A DNA stretch of 14,076 nt from contig JBFKOW010000086.1 of the NCBI GenBank assembly GCA_041628615.1, positions 1-14,076 of the forward strand, read 5' to 3'. The notes below the pieces were generated by a model. That model was not told the origin of the DNA. It worked only from the letters and a program-made list of their open reading frames with translations, and did no database searches. Source of the stretch: JAMWZF01 sp041628615 (lineage in GTDB: Bacteria; Pseudomonadota; Alphaproteobacteria; Rhodobacterales; Rhodobacteraceae). Positions 1 to 7,805 of this stretch are shown piece after piece. The position numbers and the translations under genes were made by a program. How positions within the stretch are numbered: position 1 is the first letter of the stretch; every line of letters starts with the position of its first letter.

Positions 1-1255
1 CGAACGGGGTCGCATCCTGACCCGCGCCGCCGCGCTCATGCGCGAGCGCAACCGCGACCTGTCGCTGCTCGAGACGATGGACACCGGCAAGCCGCTGCAG
101 GAGACGCTGGTGGCCGACGCCAGCTCGGCAGCCGACGCGCTAGAATACTTTGGCGGGCTGGCCGCCAGCCTGACCGGCGAGCACATCCAGCTGGGCGAGG
201 ACTGGGTCTATACCCGGCGCGAGCCGCTTGGCGTCTGCGTCGGCATCGGCGCGTGGAACTACCCGACACAGATCGCCTGCTGGAAGGGCGCCCCGGCGCT
301 GGCCTGCGGCAACGCCTTCGTCTTCAAGCCCTCCGAGACCACGCCGCTGTCGGCGCTGAAGGTGGCCGAGATCCTGACCGAGGCGGGCCTGCCCGCGGGC
401 GTGTTCAACGTGGTGCAGGGCGCGGGCGAGACCGGCGCGCTGCTGGTCGGCGATCCGCGGGTGGCGAAGGTGTCGCTCACCGGGTCGGCCCCCACCGGCA
501 AGAAGGTCTATGCCGCCGCCGCCGCCGGGATGAAGCACGTGACGATGGAACTGGGCGGCAAGTCGCCGCTGATCGTGTTCGACGACGCCGACATCGAGGA
601 CGCGGTCGGCGGCGCGATCCTCGGCAACTTCTATTCCTCCGGGCAGGTCTGCTCGAACGGCACCCGCGTCTTCGTGCAGCGCGGCATCAAGGGCCGGTTC
701 CTGTCGCGGCTGGCCGAGCGGCTGGGCGACGCGGTGATCGGCGATCCGCGGGACGAGGCGACCAATTTTGGCCCGATGGTGAGCGAGGATCAGCTGAAGA
801 TCGTGCTGGGCTACATCGAGAAGGGCAAGGCCGAAGGCGCGCGCCTCGTCTGCGGCGGCACCCGTCTGGACCGGCCCGGCTGTTTCGTCGCCCCCACGGT
901 CTTTGCCGACGTCACCGACAGCATGGTCATCGCCCGCGAGGAGATCTTCGGCCCGGTGATGGCGGTGCTCGACTTCGACGACGAGGCCGAGGTGATCGCC
1001 CGCGCCAACGACACCGACCTCGGCCTGTCCGCCGGGGTGTTCACCCGCGACATCGCCCGCGCCCACCGCGTGATCGCCCGGATCAAGGCCGGGTCCTGCT
1101 TCATCAACTCCTACAACGACGCCCCGGTCGAGGCGCCGTTCGGCGGCATGAAGGGGTCCGGCGTGGGCCGCGAGAACTCGAAGGCCGCGATCGAGCACTA
1201 CAGCGAACTGAAATCGGTCTACGTCCGGATGGGCCGGGTGGAGGCCCCGTACTGA
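1..1255 (+). CDS. betB: Betaine aldehyde dehydrogenase, 5' partial
   Basis: NAD(P)-dependent oxidation of betaine aldehyde to glycine betaine, the second step of osmoprotectant synthesis from choline, in the cytoplasm. The frame is open from base 2, so the start lies outside the window. About 417 residues are visible; the family is about 485-490 residues long, so roughly 70 N-terminal residues are missing. Aldehyde dehydrogenase landmarks appear in order: the cofactor-domain WNYP and FKPSE motifs, the general-base glutamate in MELGGKSP (codon 548-550), the catalytic cysteine in SGQVCSNG (codon 650-652), EEIFGPV, and the C-terminal PFGGMKGSGVGREN block typical of BetB. The stop is followed after one base by the glutathione S-transferase gene, with betA after that, which supports the betaine assignment over a generic aldehyde dehydrogenase. 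The key residues are intact and nothing suggests decay. Confidence 0.93.
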   Translation, partial: ERGRILTRAAALMRERNRDLSLLETMDTGKPLQETLVADASSAADALEYFGGLAASLTGEHIQLGEDWVYTRREPLGVCVGIGAWNYPTQIACWKGAPALACGNAFVFKPSETTPLSALKVAEILTEAGLPAGVFNVVQGAGETGALLVGDPRVAKVSLTGSAPTGKKVYAAAAAGMKHVTMELGGKSPLIVFDDADIEDAVGGAILGNFYSSGQVCSNGTRVFVQRGIKGRFLSRLAERLGDAVIGDPRDEATNFGPMVSEDQLKIVLGYIEKGKAEGARLVCGGTRLDRPGCFVAPTVFADVTDSMVIAREEIFGPVMAVLDFDDEAEVIARANDTDLGLSAGVFTRDIARAHRVIARIKAGSCFINSYNDAPVEAPFGGMKGSGVGRENSKAAIEHYSELKSVYVRMGRVEAPY

Positions 1256-1256
1256 C

Positions 1257-1904
1257 ATGCTGACGATCTACGGACGGGCGACATCGTCCAACGTCCAACT
1301 GGTGATGTGGACGGTCGCGGAGCTTGGCCTCGCCCATGAACGGCTCGACTACGGCCATGTCCATGGCGGGCTCGACACGCCCGAATTCCGGGCGCTGAAC
1401 CCGCACGGCAAGGTGCCGGTGCTGCGCGACGGGGCGACGGTGGTTTGGGAAAGCATGGCGATCGCCCGCTACCTCGCCGCCCGTCACGGCGACGGCGGCG
1501 CGTTCTGGCCCGCCGACCCGGCGGCGCGGGCGGCGGTCGACATGTGGGCCGAATACGGCAAGAACGAACTGGCGCAGGCCTTCACGATGCCGATCTTCTG
1601 GGCCCGGGTGCGGACCCCCGAGGCGGCCCGGGACAAGCCGGCGCTGGCCGCCGCCGTGACCCGGTTCGACGCGCTTCTCGGCCCGGTGGCCGACCGGCTC
1701 GAAAGCCACCCCTTCGTGGCGGGCGGCGACTTCACCCTCGCCGACATCGTGACGGGGCACCTGCTGTTCCGCTGGTTCAGCCTCGACCTGCCGCGCCCGG
1801 ACCGGCCGGCGATCGCCGCCTACTACGACCGGCTGCAGGCGCGTCCGGCCTACCGGACCCACGTCATGGTGCCGTTCGACACTCTCTGGGCGGAGGGCGC
1901 GTGA
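1257..1904 (+). CDS. Glutathione S-transferase family protein inside the bet operon
   Basis: A 215-residue two-domain GST-fold protein, the usual length. The N-terminal thioredoxin-like domain (about residues 1-80) carries the cis-proline motif NPHGKVPVL and the glutathione-binding ES pair in WESMAIARYLA. The helical C-terminal domain has the N-capping box FTLADI near residue 160. ATG follows the betB stop by one base, and GGAGG at 1240-1244 is a good ribosome binding site lying inside betB. The stop shares a base with the betA start, so the gene is probably cotranscribed and translationally coupled with both choline-oxidation genes. The substrate cannot be read from sequence. A role in detoxifying aldehydes, or peroxide from choline oxidation, is inference only. 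The GST fold is secure; the specific class is not. Confidence 0.88.
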   Translation: MLTIYGRATSSNVQLVMWTVAELGLAHERLDYGHVHGGLDTPEFRALNPHGKVPVLRDGATVVWESMAIARYLAARHGDGGAFWPADPAARAAVDMWAEYGKNELAQAFTMPIFWARVRTPEAARDKPALAAAVTRFDALLGPVADRLESHPFVAGGDFTLADIVTGHLLFRWFSLDLPRPDRPAIAAYYDRLQARPAYRTHVMVPFDTLWAEGA

Positions 1905-3565
1905 TGCAGGCGGAGTACGTCATCGTCGGCGCCGGAAGCGCCGGCTGCGCGCTGGCCTACCTGCTGTCCGAGGCCGGGAAATCGGTGATCGTGGTGGAAT
2001 ACGGCGGCACCGACGCGGGACCGTTCATCCAGATGCCCGGCGCGCTGTCCTACCCGATGAACATGTCGCGCTACGACTGGGGGTTCAGTACCGAGCCCGA
2101 GCCGCATCTCGGCGGCCGCCGGCTCGCCACGCCGCGGGGCAAGGTGATCGGCGGCTCGTCCTCGATCAACGGCATGATCTATGTCCGCGGCCATGCCCGC
2201 GACTACGACCACTGGCGCGAGGCGGGGGCGGCGGGCTGGGGCTATGCCGACGTGCTGCCCTACTTCAGGCGGATGGAGAACTGGCACGACGGCGGCCACG
2301 GCGGGGACCCGGCCTGGCGCGGCACCGACGGGCCGCTGCACATCACCCGGGGCCTTCGCGACAACCCGCTGGTGCGCGCCTTCGTCGAGGCCGGGCGGCA
2401 GGCCGGCTACCCGGTCACCGACGATTACAACGGCCACCGGCAGGAGGGCTTCGGCCCGTTCGAGATGACGGTCTGGCGCGGCCGGCGCTGGTCGGCGGCC
2501 AATGCCTACCTGAAACCGGCGCTGAAACGGCCGAACTGCACCCTCGTCCGCGGTCTCGCCCGCCGGGTGGTGATCGAGGAGGGCCGTGCCACCGGCGTCG
2601 AGATCGACCGCGGTGGCGGCCGGGTGCAGGTGATCCGCGCCGAAGGCGAGGTGATCCTCTGCGCCTCGGCGATCAACACGCCGAAGCTGCTGATGCTGTC
2701 GGGGATCGGGCCCGCCGCCCACCTTGCCGAGCATGGCATCGGCGTGGTCGCCGACCGGGCCGGGGTCGGGCAGAACCTGCAGGACCATCTCGAACTCTAC
2801 GTGCAGGCGGCGGCGGCCCAGCCGGTCAGCCTGTTCAAGTACTGGAGCCTTGTGGGCAAGGCCTATGTCGGCGCCCGCTGGCTGCTGACCCGGACCGGGC
2901 CGGGGGCGTCGAACCAGTTCGAGAGCACCGGCTTCATCCGCTCCGCCGCCGGGGTCGACTATCCCGACATCCAGTTCCATTTCCTGCCGCTGGCGGTCCG
3001 CTACGACGGCCGTGCGGCCGCCGAGGGGCATGGCTTCCAGGCCCATGTCGGGCCGATGCGGTCGCCCTCGCGGGGGCATGTCACCCTGCGCTCGGCGGAC
3101 CCGGCCGAGGCGCCGCGGATCCTGTTCAACTACATGTCCCACGAGGAGGACTGGCGCGATTTCCGCCGTTGCATCCGGCTGACTCGCGAGATCTTCGCCC
3201 AGGAGGCGTTCAGGCCCTACTACCGGCACGAGATCCTGCCCGGCGACGGGGCGCAGACCGACGACGAACTGGACGACGTGATCCGCGCGCATGTCGAGAG
3301 CGCCTATCACCCCTGCGGCACCGCCAAGATGGGCCGCCGGGACGACCCGATGGCGGTGGTCGATCCGGAGTGCCGGGTGATCGGGGTCGAGGCGCTGCGG
3401 GTGGCCGATTCCTCGGTATTTCCGCGGGTGACAAACGGCAACATCAACGCGCCGTCGATCCTCGTGGGCGAGAAGGCCGCCGACCATGTCCTGGGACGCG
3501 ATCCGCTGCCGCCCGAGAACGCCGAACCCTGGATCAATCCGGACTGGCAGACCCGGCAGCGCTGA
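1904..3565 (+). CDS. betA: Choline dehydrogenase (GMC oxidoreductase)
   Basis: FAD-dependent oxidation of choline to betaine aldehyde, the first step of glycine betaine synthesis, usually coupled to the membrane respiratory chain. It is 553 residues long, close to the roughly 556 of the E. coli enzyme. The N-terminal ADP-binding motif is GAGSAG (residues 9-14). GMC signature 1 is around RGKVIGGSSSING and signature 2 around INTPKLLMLSGIGP. The C-terminal active site has the histidine of AYHPCGTAKMG (H469) and the NGN block (N513), matching the His/Asn pair of the family. The ATG at 1904 overlaps the preceding TGA by one base and has GGAGGG at 1892-1897. A larger upstream in-frame opening runs over the GST gene and is not coding. 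Substrate assignment rests on BetA-like sequence plus the neighbouring betB; another GMC alcohol dehydrogenase is the alternative. No betI or betC is visible. Confidence 0.92.
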   Translation: MQAEYVIVGAGSAGCALAYLLSEAGKSVIVVEYGGTDAGPFIQMPGALSYPMNMSRYDWGFSTEPEPHLGGRRLATPRGKVIGGSSSINGMIYVRGHARDYDHWREAGAAGWGYADVLPYFRRMENWHDGGHGGDPAWRGTDGPLHITRGLRDNPLVRAFVEAGRQAGYPVTDDYNGHRQEGFGPFEMTVWRGRRWSAANAYLKPALKRPNCTLVRGLARRVVIEEGRATGVEIDRGGGRVQVIRAEGEVILCASAINTPKLLMLSGIGPAAHLAEHGIGVVADRAGVGQNLQDHLELYVQAAAAQPVSLFKYWSLVGKAYVGARWLLTRTGPGASNQFESTGFIRSAAGVDYPDIQFHFLPLAVRYDGRAAAEGHGFQAHVGPMRSPSRGHVTLRSADPAEAPRILFNYMSHEEDWRDFRRCIRLTREIFAQEAFRPYYRHEILPGDGAQTDDELDDVIRAHVESAYHPCGTAKMGRRDDPMAVVDPECRVIGVEALRVADSSVFPRVTNGNINAPSILVGEKAADHVLGRDPLPPENAEPWINPDWQTRQR

Positions 3566-3577
3566 CCCGGACGCGCG

Positions 3578-3605
3578 GCGCGGGGCAGGGCGGTGGAACC
3601 CGCGC
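3578..3605 (+). terminator. GC-rich hairpin after betA, possible terminator
   Basis: Perfect 7-base arms GCGCGGG (3578-3584) and CCCGCGC (3599-3605) flank a 14-base loop, 13 bases after the betA stop. No T-run follows, so intrinsic termination would be weak; a Rho-dependent end or mere GC-rich coincidence is possible. The gap to the next gene (3566-3748) otherwise shows a CTTGAC at 3611-3616, a good alphaproteobacterial -35, but no acceptable -10 at 16-18 bases downstream, so no promoter is called. Confidence 0.25.
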
Positions 3606-3748
3606 GCACCCTTGACGCTTCGACGATCGATGGCCGAAGCTGGGGTCAACGAGCGCGGCACGCCCAAGCGCCGCCGGTCACAGGCCCCGTTCCCCTGTCG
3701 TGCAGACGGCGCAGCCTTGCGCGATGCAACCTTAGGGAGGAACCAGCC

Positions 3749-5650
3749 ATGCGAGCGTTCACCGTCCTCGGTCCGTCTCAATCGGGCAAATCCACACTCG
3801 TCGAAACCCTGTCCCGGCTGGAGGCGCCGCGGCCCGACGGCCAGGTCGCCGTCGGCGGCATCGCCGTCACCGTCTTCGACTACCTTGGCGACAAGTGGGC
3901 CGCGCTCGACATCCCCGGCGGACAGGATTCGCTGGCGTTGGCCGGCCCCGCGCTGGCCTGTTCCGACGCCGCGGTGCTGTGCGTCCCGCCCGAGGCCGAC
4001 GCCGCCGTGCTCGCCGCGCCCTACCTGCGGATCCTCGAAGAGACCGGGATGCCGACCTTCCTCTTCGTCAACAAGGTGGACGCCGCCGCCGACCGGATCT
4101 CGGACATCGTCGCGGCGCTGCAGACCTATTGCCGGCACGGCATCGTGCTGCGGCAGGTGCCGATGCGCGAGGACGGCCAGATCGTCGGCGCGGTGGACCT
4201 GATCTCGGAACGGGCCTGGCATTTCAACGAGAAGCAGCGGTCCTCGCTCGTGCCGCTGCCCGACGACATGGTGGACCGCGAGCAGGAAGCCCGCGCGCAC
4301 CTTCTCGAATCGCTGGCCGACTTCGACGACGCGCTGCTGGAGCAGATCGTCGAGGACCAGAACCCCGACCCCGGCGAGGTCTACAAGGTGGCGACCCGGG
4401 TGCTGCAGCACCACGAACTGGTGCCGGCGATGCTCGGGTCGGCGGTCCACGGCAACGGCATCCAGCGGCTGATGAAATCCCTGCGCCACGAGGTGCCCGG
4501 CGTGGAGGCGCTGGCGGCGCGGCTGGAACTGCCGGCCGAGGCACGGTTGGCCGCCTGCGTCGCCGATCACCAGAAGCACGTGGGCAAGACGGTGCTGATC
4601 CGCGCCCTGGCCGGGGGCGTCTCGGCCGGGGACCGGGCGGCGGGCGGCGGCATCGGCAGCCTCGACCCGGTGGGCGCGAAGGGCGCGGCCGATCCCGGCG
4701 CCTTCGCCCTCGCGGTCAAGAGCGACCACCTCGTTCCGGCCCGGTTCTGCACCGCCGACGCGGCGCTGCCCCTGCCGGCATGGGCCAGCGCCCATACCCC
4801 GACCCTGCACCGGCTTGTCCTTGCCCGCCACGAGAAGGACGAGAACAAGCTCTCGGCGGCGCTGGGCCGGGTCGCCGAAACCGAGGCGGGGCTCGTGGTC
4901 TCGACCAACGAAAGCACCGGCGCGCTGGAAATCGCCGCCCAGGGCCCGCTGCACCTCAAGCGTGTCGCCGACCGGCTGGCCGATACCTTCGGGATCGAGG
5001 TCGAGTTCGGCGAGGTGCCCACCGCCCTGCGCGAGACGATCCGCGGCAAGGCCGAGATCCACCACCGGCACCGCAAGCAGACCGGCGGCGCGGGCCAGTT
5101 CGCCGACGTGGTGATCGAGGTCGGGCCCGGCCCCGCCGAGAGCGGCTTCGTGTTCACGGACGTGGTGAAGGGGGGCGCGGTGCCGCGCAACTACATCCCG
5201 TCGGTCGAGGCCGGGGCCCGCGACGCCTGTGCCGAGGGGCCTGCCGGCCATCCGGTGGTCGACGTCGCGGTGGTGCTGAAGGACGGCAAGGCCCATTCGG
5301 TGGACAGTTCCGACTTCGCCTTCCGCACCGCCGGCGCGAACGCGATGCGCGAAGCGCTGGCGCAGGCCGGGACACGGGTCCTGCAGCCGATCATGCGGGT
5401 CGGCATCGAGGTGCCGTCGATCTTTGCCGGCAACCTCGTGCAACTGGTCAGCAGCCTGAAGGGACAGGTTCTGGGCTTCGACTCCCACCCGGCCGCCGCC
5501 GGCTGGGACGTGTTCGAGGCGCTGATGCCGATGGGCGCGCTCGACGAGCTTGGCCGGGCGCTGGGAAGCGCGACGCGGGGCACGGCCTGGTTCGTGGCCG
5601 GTCTCGACCACTACGAGGAGATGCGCAGCCCGGCGCTCGCCTCTGGCTGA
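3749..5650 (+). CDS. EF-G-like translation GTPase paralogue with divergent GTPase centre
   Basis: A 633-residue protein with the five-domain EF-G layout, but shorter than true EF-G (about 700). Nucleotide-binding motifs are present: P-loop GPSQSGKS (residues 8-15), NKVD (108-111) and a G5-like GSA before HGNGIQRLM. The switch regions are unusual. Only 40 residues separate the P-loop lysine from DIPG (54-57), against about 63 in EF-G, so much of switch I and its RGITI threonine motif is absent. DIPGGQD replaces DTPGHVD, losing the catalytic histidine. Domains III-V are recognisable, including KQTGGAGQF, YIPSVEAG, HSVDSSDFAF (H516 at the domain IV tip) and LQPIMRV. ATG 3749 has GGGAGG at 3735-3740; an in-frame extension back to 3593 lacks family similarity. 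It is probably the secondary EF-G-like protein of Rhodobacterales, not the housekeeping FusA. Ribosome binding is plausible; normal GTP turnover is doubtful. Confidence 0.85.
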   Translation: MRAFTVLGPSQSGKSTLVETLSRLEAPRPDGQVAVGGIAVTVFDYLGDKWAALDIPGGQDSLALAGPALACSDAAVLCVPPEADAAVLAAPYLRILEETGMPTFLFVNKVDAAADRISDIVAALQTYCRHGIVLRQVPMREDGQIVGAVDLISERAWHFNEKQRSSLVPLPDDMVDREQEARAHLLESLADFDDALLEQIVEDQNPDPGEVYKVATRVLQHHELVPAMLGSAVHGNGIQRLMKSLRHEVPGVEALAARLELPAEARLAACVADHQKHVGKTVLIRALAGGVSAGDRAAGGGIGSLDPVGAKGAADPGAFALAVKSDHLVPARFCTADAALPLPAWASAHTPTLHRLVLARHEKDENKLSAALGRVAETEAGLVVSTNESTGALEIAAQGPLHLKRVADRLADTFGIEVEFGEVPTALRETIRGKAEIHHRHRKQTGGAGQFADVVIEVGPGPAESGFVFTDVVKGGAVPRNYIPSVEAGARDACAEGPAGHPVVDVAVVLKDGKAHSVDSSDFAFRTAGANAMREALAQAGTRVLQPIMRVGIEVPSIFAGNLVQLVSSLKGQVLGFDSHPAAAGWDVFEALMPMGALDELGRALGSATRGTAWFVAGLDHYEEMRSPALASG

Positions 5651-5688
5651 GACTGATGCACGCGGCAGGCCGGGATCTGGCGGTGGAA

Positions 5689-5763
<75 letters not shown>

Positions 5764-5769
5764 GCCGTG

Positions 5770-5800
5770 GCGGGGGGATTAGCCCCAATGGCCCCCCCGC
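5770..5800. repeat. 8-bp inverted repeat overlapping the tRNA-Thr promoter
   Basis: GCGGGGGG (5770-5777) and CCCCCCGC (5793-5800) form perfect 8-base arms 15 bases apart. The arms touch the last base of the candidate -10 and the first base of the -35 of the minus-strand promoter. It could be an operator-like site, part of a plus-strand hairpin downstream of the EF-G-like gene, or chance in a G/C-run region. Confidence 0.4.
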
Positions 5801-5805
5801 GCAAG
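5777..5805 (-). promoter_or_regulatory. Candidate sigma-70-type promoter of tRNA-Thr
   Basis: Read on the minus strand, CTTGCG (5800-5805) and CTAATC (5777-5782) are separated by exactly 17 bases and resemble the alphaproteobacterial CTTGAC-N17-CTATAT pattern. The -10 ends 13 bases before the mature tRNA 5' end, leaving a short leader for RNase P. The match is partial and was judged by eye. Confidence 0.4.
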
Positions 5806-5807
5806 CC

Positions 5808-5824
5808 CCGTCTGGACGGTTTTT
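5808..5824 (+). terminator. Short stem followed by T5, weak terminator candidate
   Basis: CCGTC (5808-5812) and GACGG (5815-5819), which would fold as a 4-bp stem with a 4-base loop, are followed directly by TTTTT (5820-5824). It could stop plus-strand transcription arriving from the EF-G-like gene across the antisense of the tRNA, before the next operon. The stem is too short for a confident call. Confidence 0.25.
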
Positions 5825-5847
5825 GACCCATGCGTTATGGGGCTGCC

Positions 5848-6042
5848 ATGGCAGAGGGCAAGGCAGACAGAACCGGCGCGGCGGGCCGCGAGGATCGGCT
5901 CAAGCAGGCGCTGAAGGCGAACCTGCAGCGGCGCAAGGCGCAGGCCCGGGCCCGGGGGGCGGCGGCCGAAACCGGCGGCGCGGAATCGTCGTCGTCCCGG
6001 CATTCGGCAACCGGCCCGGAGACCGGCGAGGGGCAGGAGTAA
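5848..6042 (+). CDS. Small basic protein upstream of murA, function unknown
   Basis: A 64-residue protein. Residues 13-37 form a strongly basic, probably helical segment (REDRLKQALKANLQRRKAQARARG), followed by a low-complexity Ala/Gly/Ser/Glu tail that looks disordered. There is no signal peptide, membrane segment or cysteine. An alternative start at 5830 would add six residues; ATG 5848 is preferred because the basic segment then sits near the N terminus as in similar small proteins I recall before murA in Rhodobacterales. Neither start has a clear ribosome binding site. The stop lies 6 bases before murA, and the murA ribosome binding site AGGAG (6034-6038) is inside this gene's last codons, which suggests translational coupling. 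An RNA- or nucleoid-binding role is possible from charge only. Confidence 0.6.
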   Translation: MAEGKADRTGAAGREDRLKQALKANLQRRKAQARARGAAAETGGAESSSSRHSATGPETGEGQE

Positions 6043-6048
6043 CCCGAC

Positions 6049-7317
<1,269 letters not shown>

Positions 7318-7318
7318 G

Positions 7319-7798
7319 ATGGCCGCGGACGCCACATTCGAGGAGGGCGGCGAGGCCCCGCTCCGGTTGCGCGCACTGGACAGCGAGGATCTCGACGTCA
7401 TCTCGAGCCTGATCCAGGACGCCGTGCTGCCAGTCCGCGAGATCCGCTGGGACCGCCGCCGCCGCCGGCTGGCGCTGCTGCTCAACCGCTTCCGCTGGGA
7501 GGACGCCGACCGCGCCAGGGCCCGCGGCCGCGCGGTCGAACGGGTGCAGACGGTTCTGTCCATCGAGGACGTGCTCGCCGTCCGCGCGCAAGGCGTGACC
7601 CGGGGCGATCCCGACCTGATCCTGTCGATCCTGTCGATCGCCTTCGAGCCGGGCGACGACGGCATGGGCCGGGTCGTGCTCACGCTGGCCGGGGACGGCG
7701 CCATCGCGGCGCAGGTCGAGGCGCTCGAAGTGCTCTTGCGCGATGTCACCCGGCCCTATGTTGCCCCCTCGGGCAAGATGCCAAAGCACCCGGAGTAA
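7319..7798 (+). CDS. DUF2948 family protein
   Basis: A 159-residue protein of unknown function. It matches from memory the DUF2948 family found between murA and hisD in Rhodobacterales and related alphaproteobacteria. Recognisable conserved blocks are LRLRALDSEDLDVISSL (about residues 16-32), the arginine-rich LALLLNRFRWED, the SIEDVLAVRAQG segment, DPDLILSILSIAF, and the C-terminal LRDVTRPYVAPSGK. There is no signal peptide, transmembrane segment or evident catalytic motif; it is probably a soluble cytoplasmic protein. The start follows the murA stop by one base, so it is almost certainly cotranslated with murA. The first 13 or so residues are low in family similarity. Its ribosome binding site may be the GAGGG just inside murA. 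Function is unknown despite the constant neighbours. Confidence 0.85.
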   Translation: MAADATFEEGGEAPLRLRALDSEDLDVISSLIQDAVLPVREIRWDRRRRRLALLLNRFRWEDADRARARGRAVERVQTVLSIEDVLAVRAQGVTRGDPDLILSILSIAFEPGDDGMGRVVLTLAGDGAIAAQVEALEVLLRDVTRPYVAPSGKMPKHPE

Positions 7799-7805
7799 AC
7801 AGCCC

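Noticed and set aside
140..1258. 372-residue minus-strand open frame over betB
   Set aside because: Antisense shadow of betB; composition rich in His, Gly, Ala and Arg without domain features.
3611..3616. CTTGAC as a -35 for the EF-G-like gene
   Set aside because: No acceptable -10 sequence is found 16-18 bases downstream.
3593..3748. 52-residue in-frame N-terminal extension of the EF-G-like protein
   Set aside because: No similarity to EF-G, and the strong GGGAGG site just before ATG 3749 marks the start, with the P-loop in the expected place.
7618..7639. Tandem repeat of a 9-base unit GATCCTGTC
   Set aside because: Two copies encode the repeated LILSILSI of a conserved DUF2948 block, so it is ordinary coding sequence.
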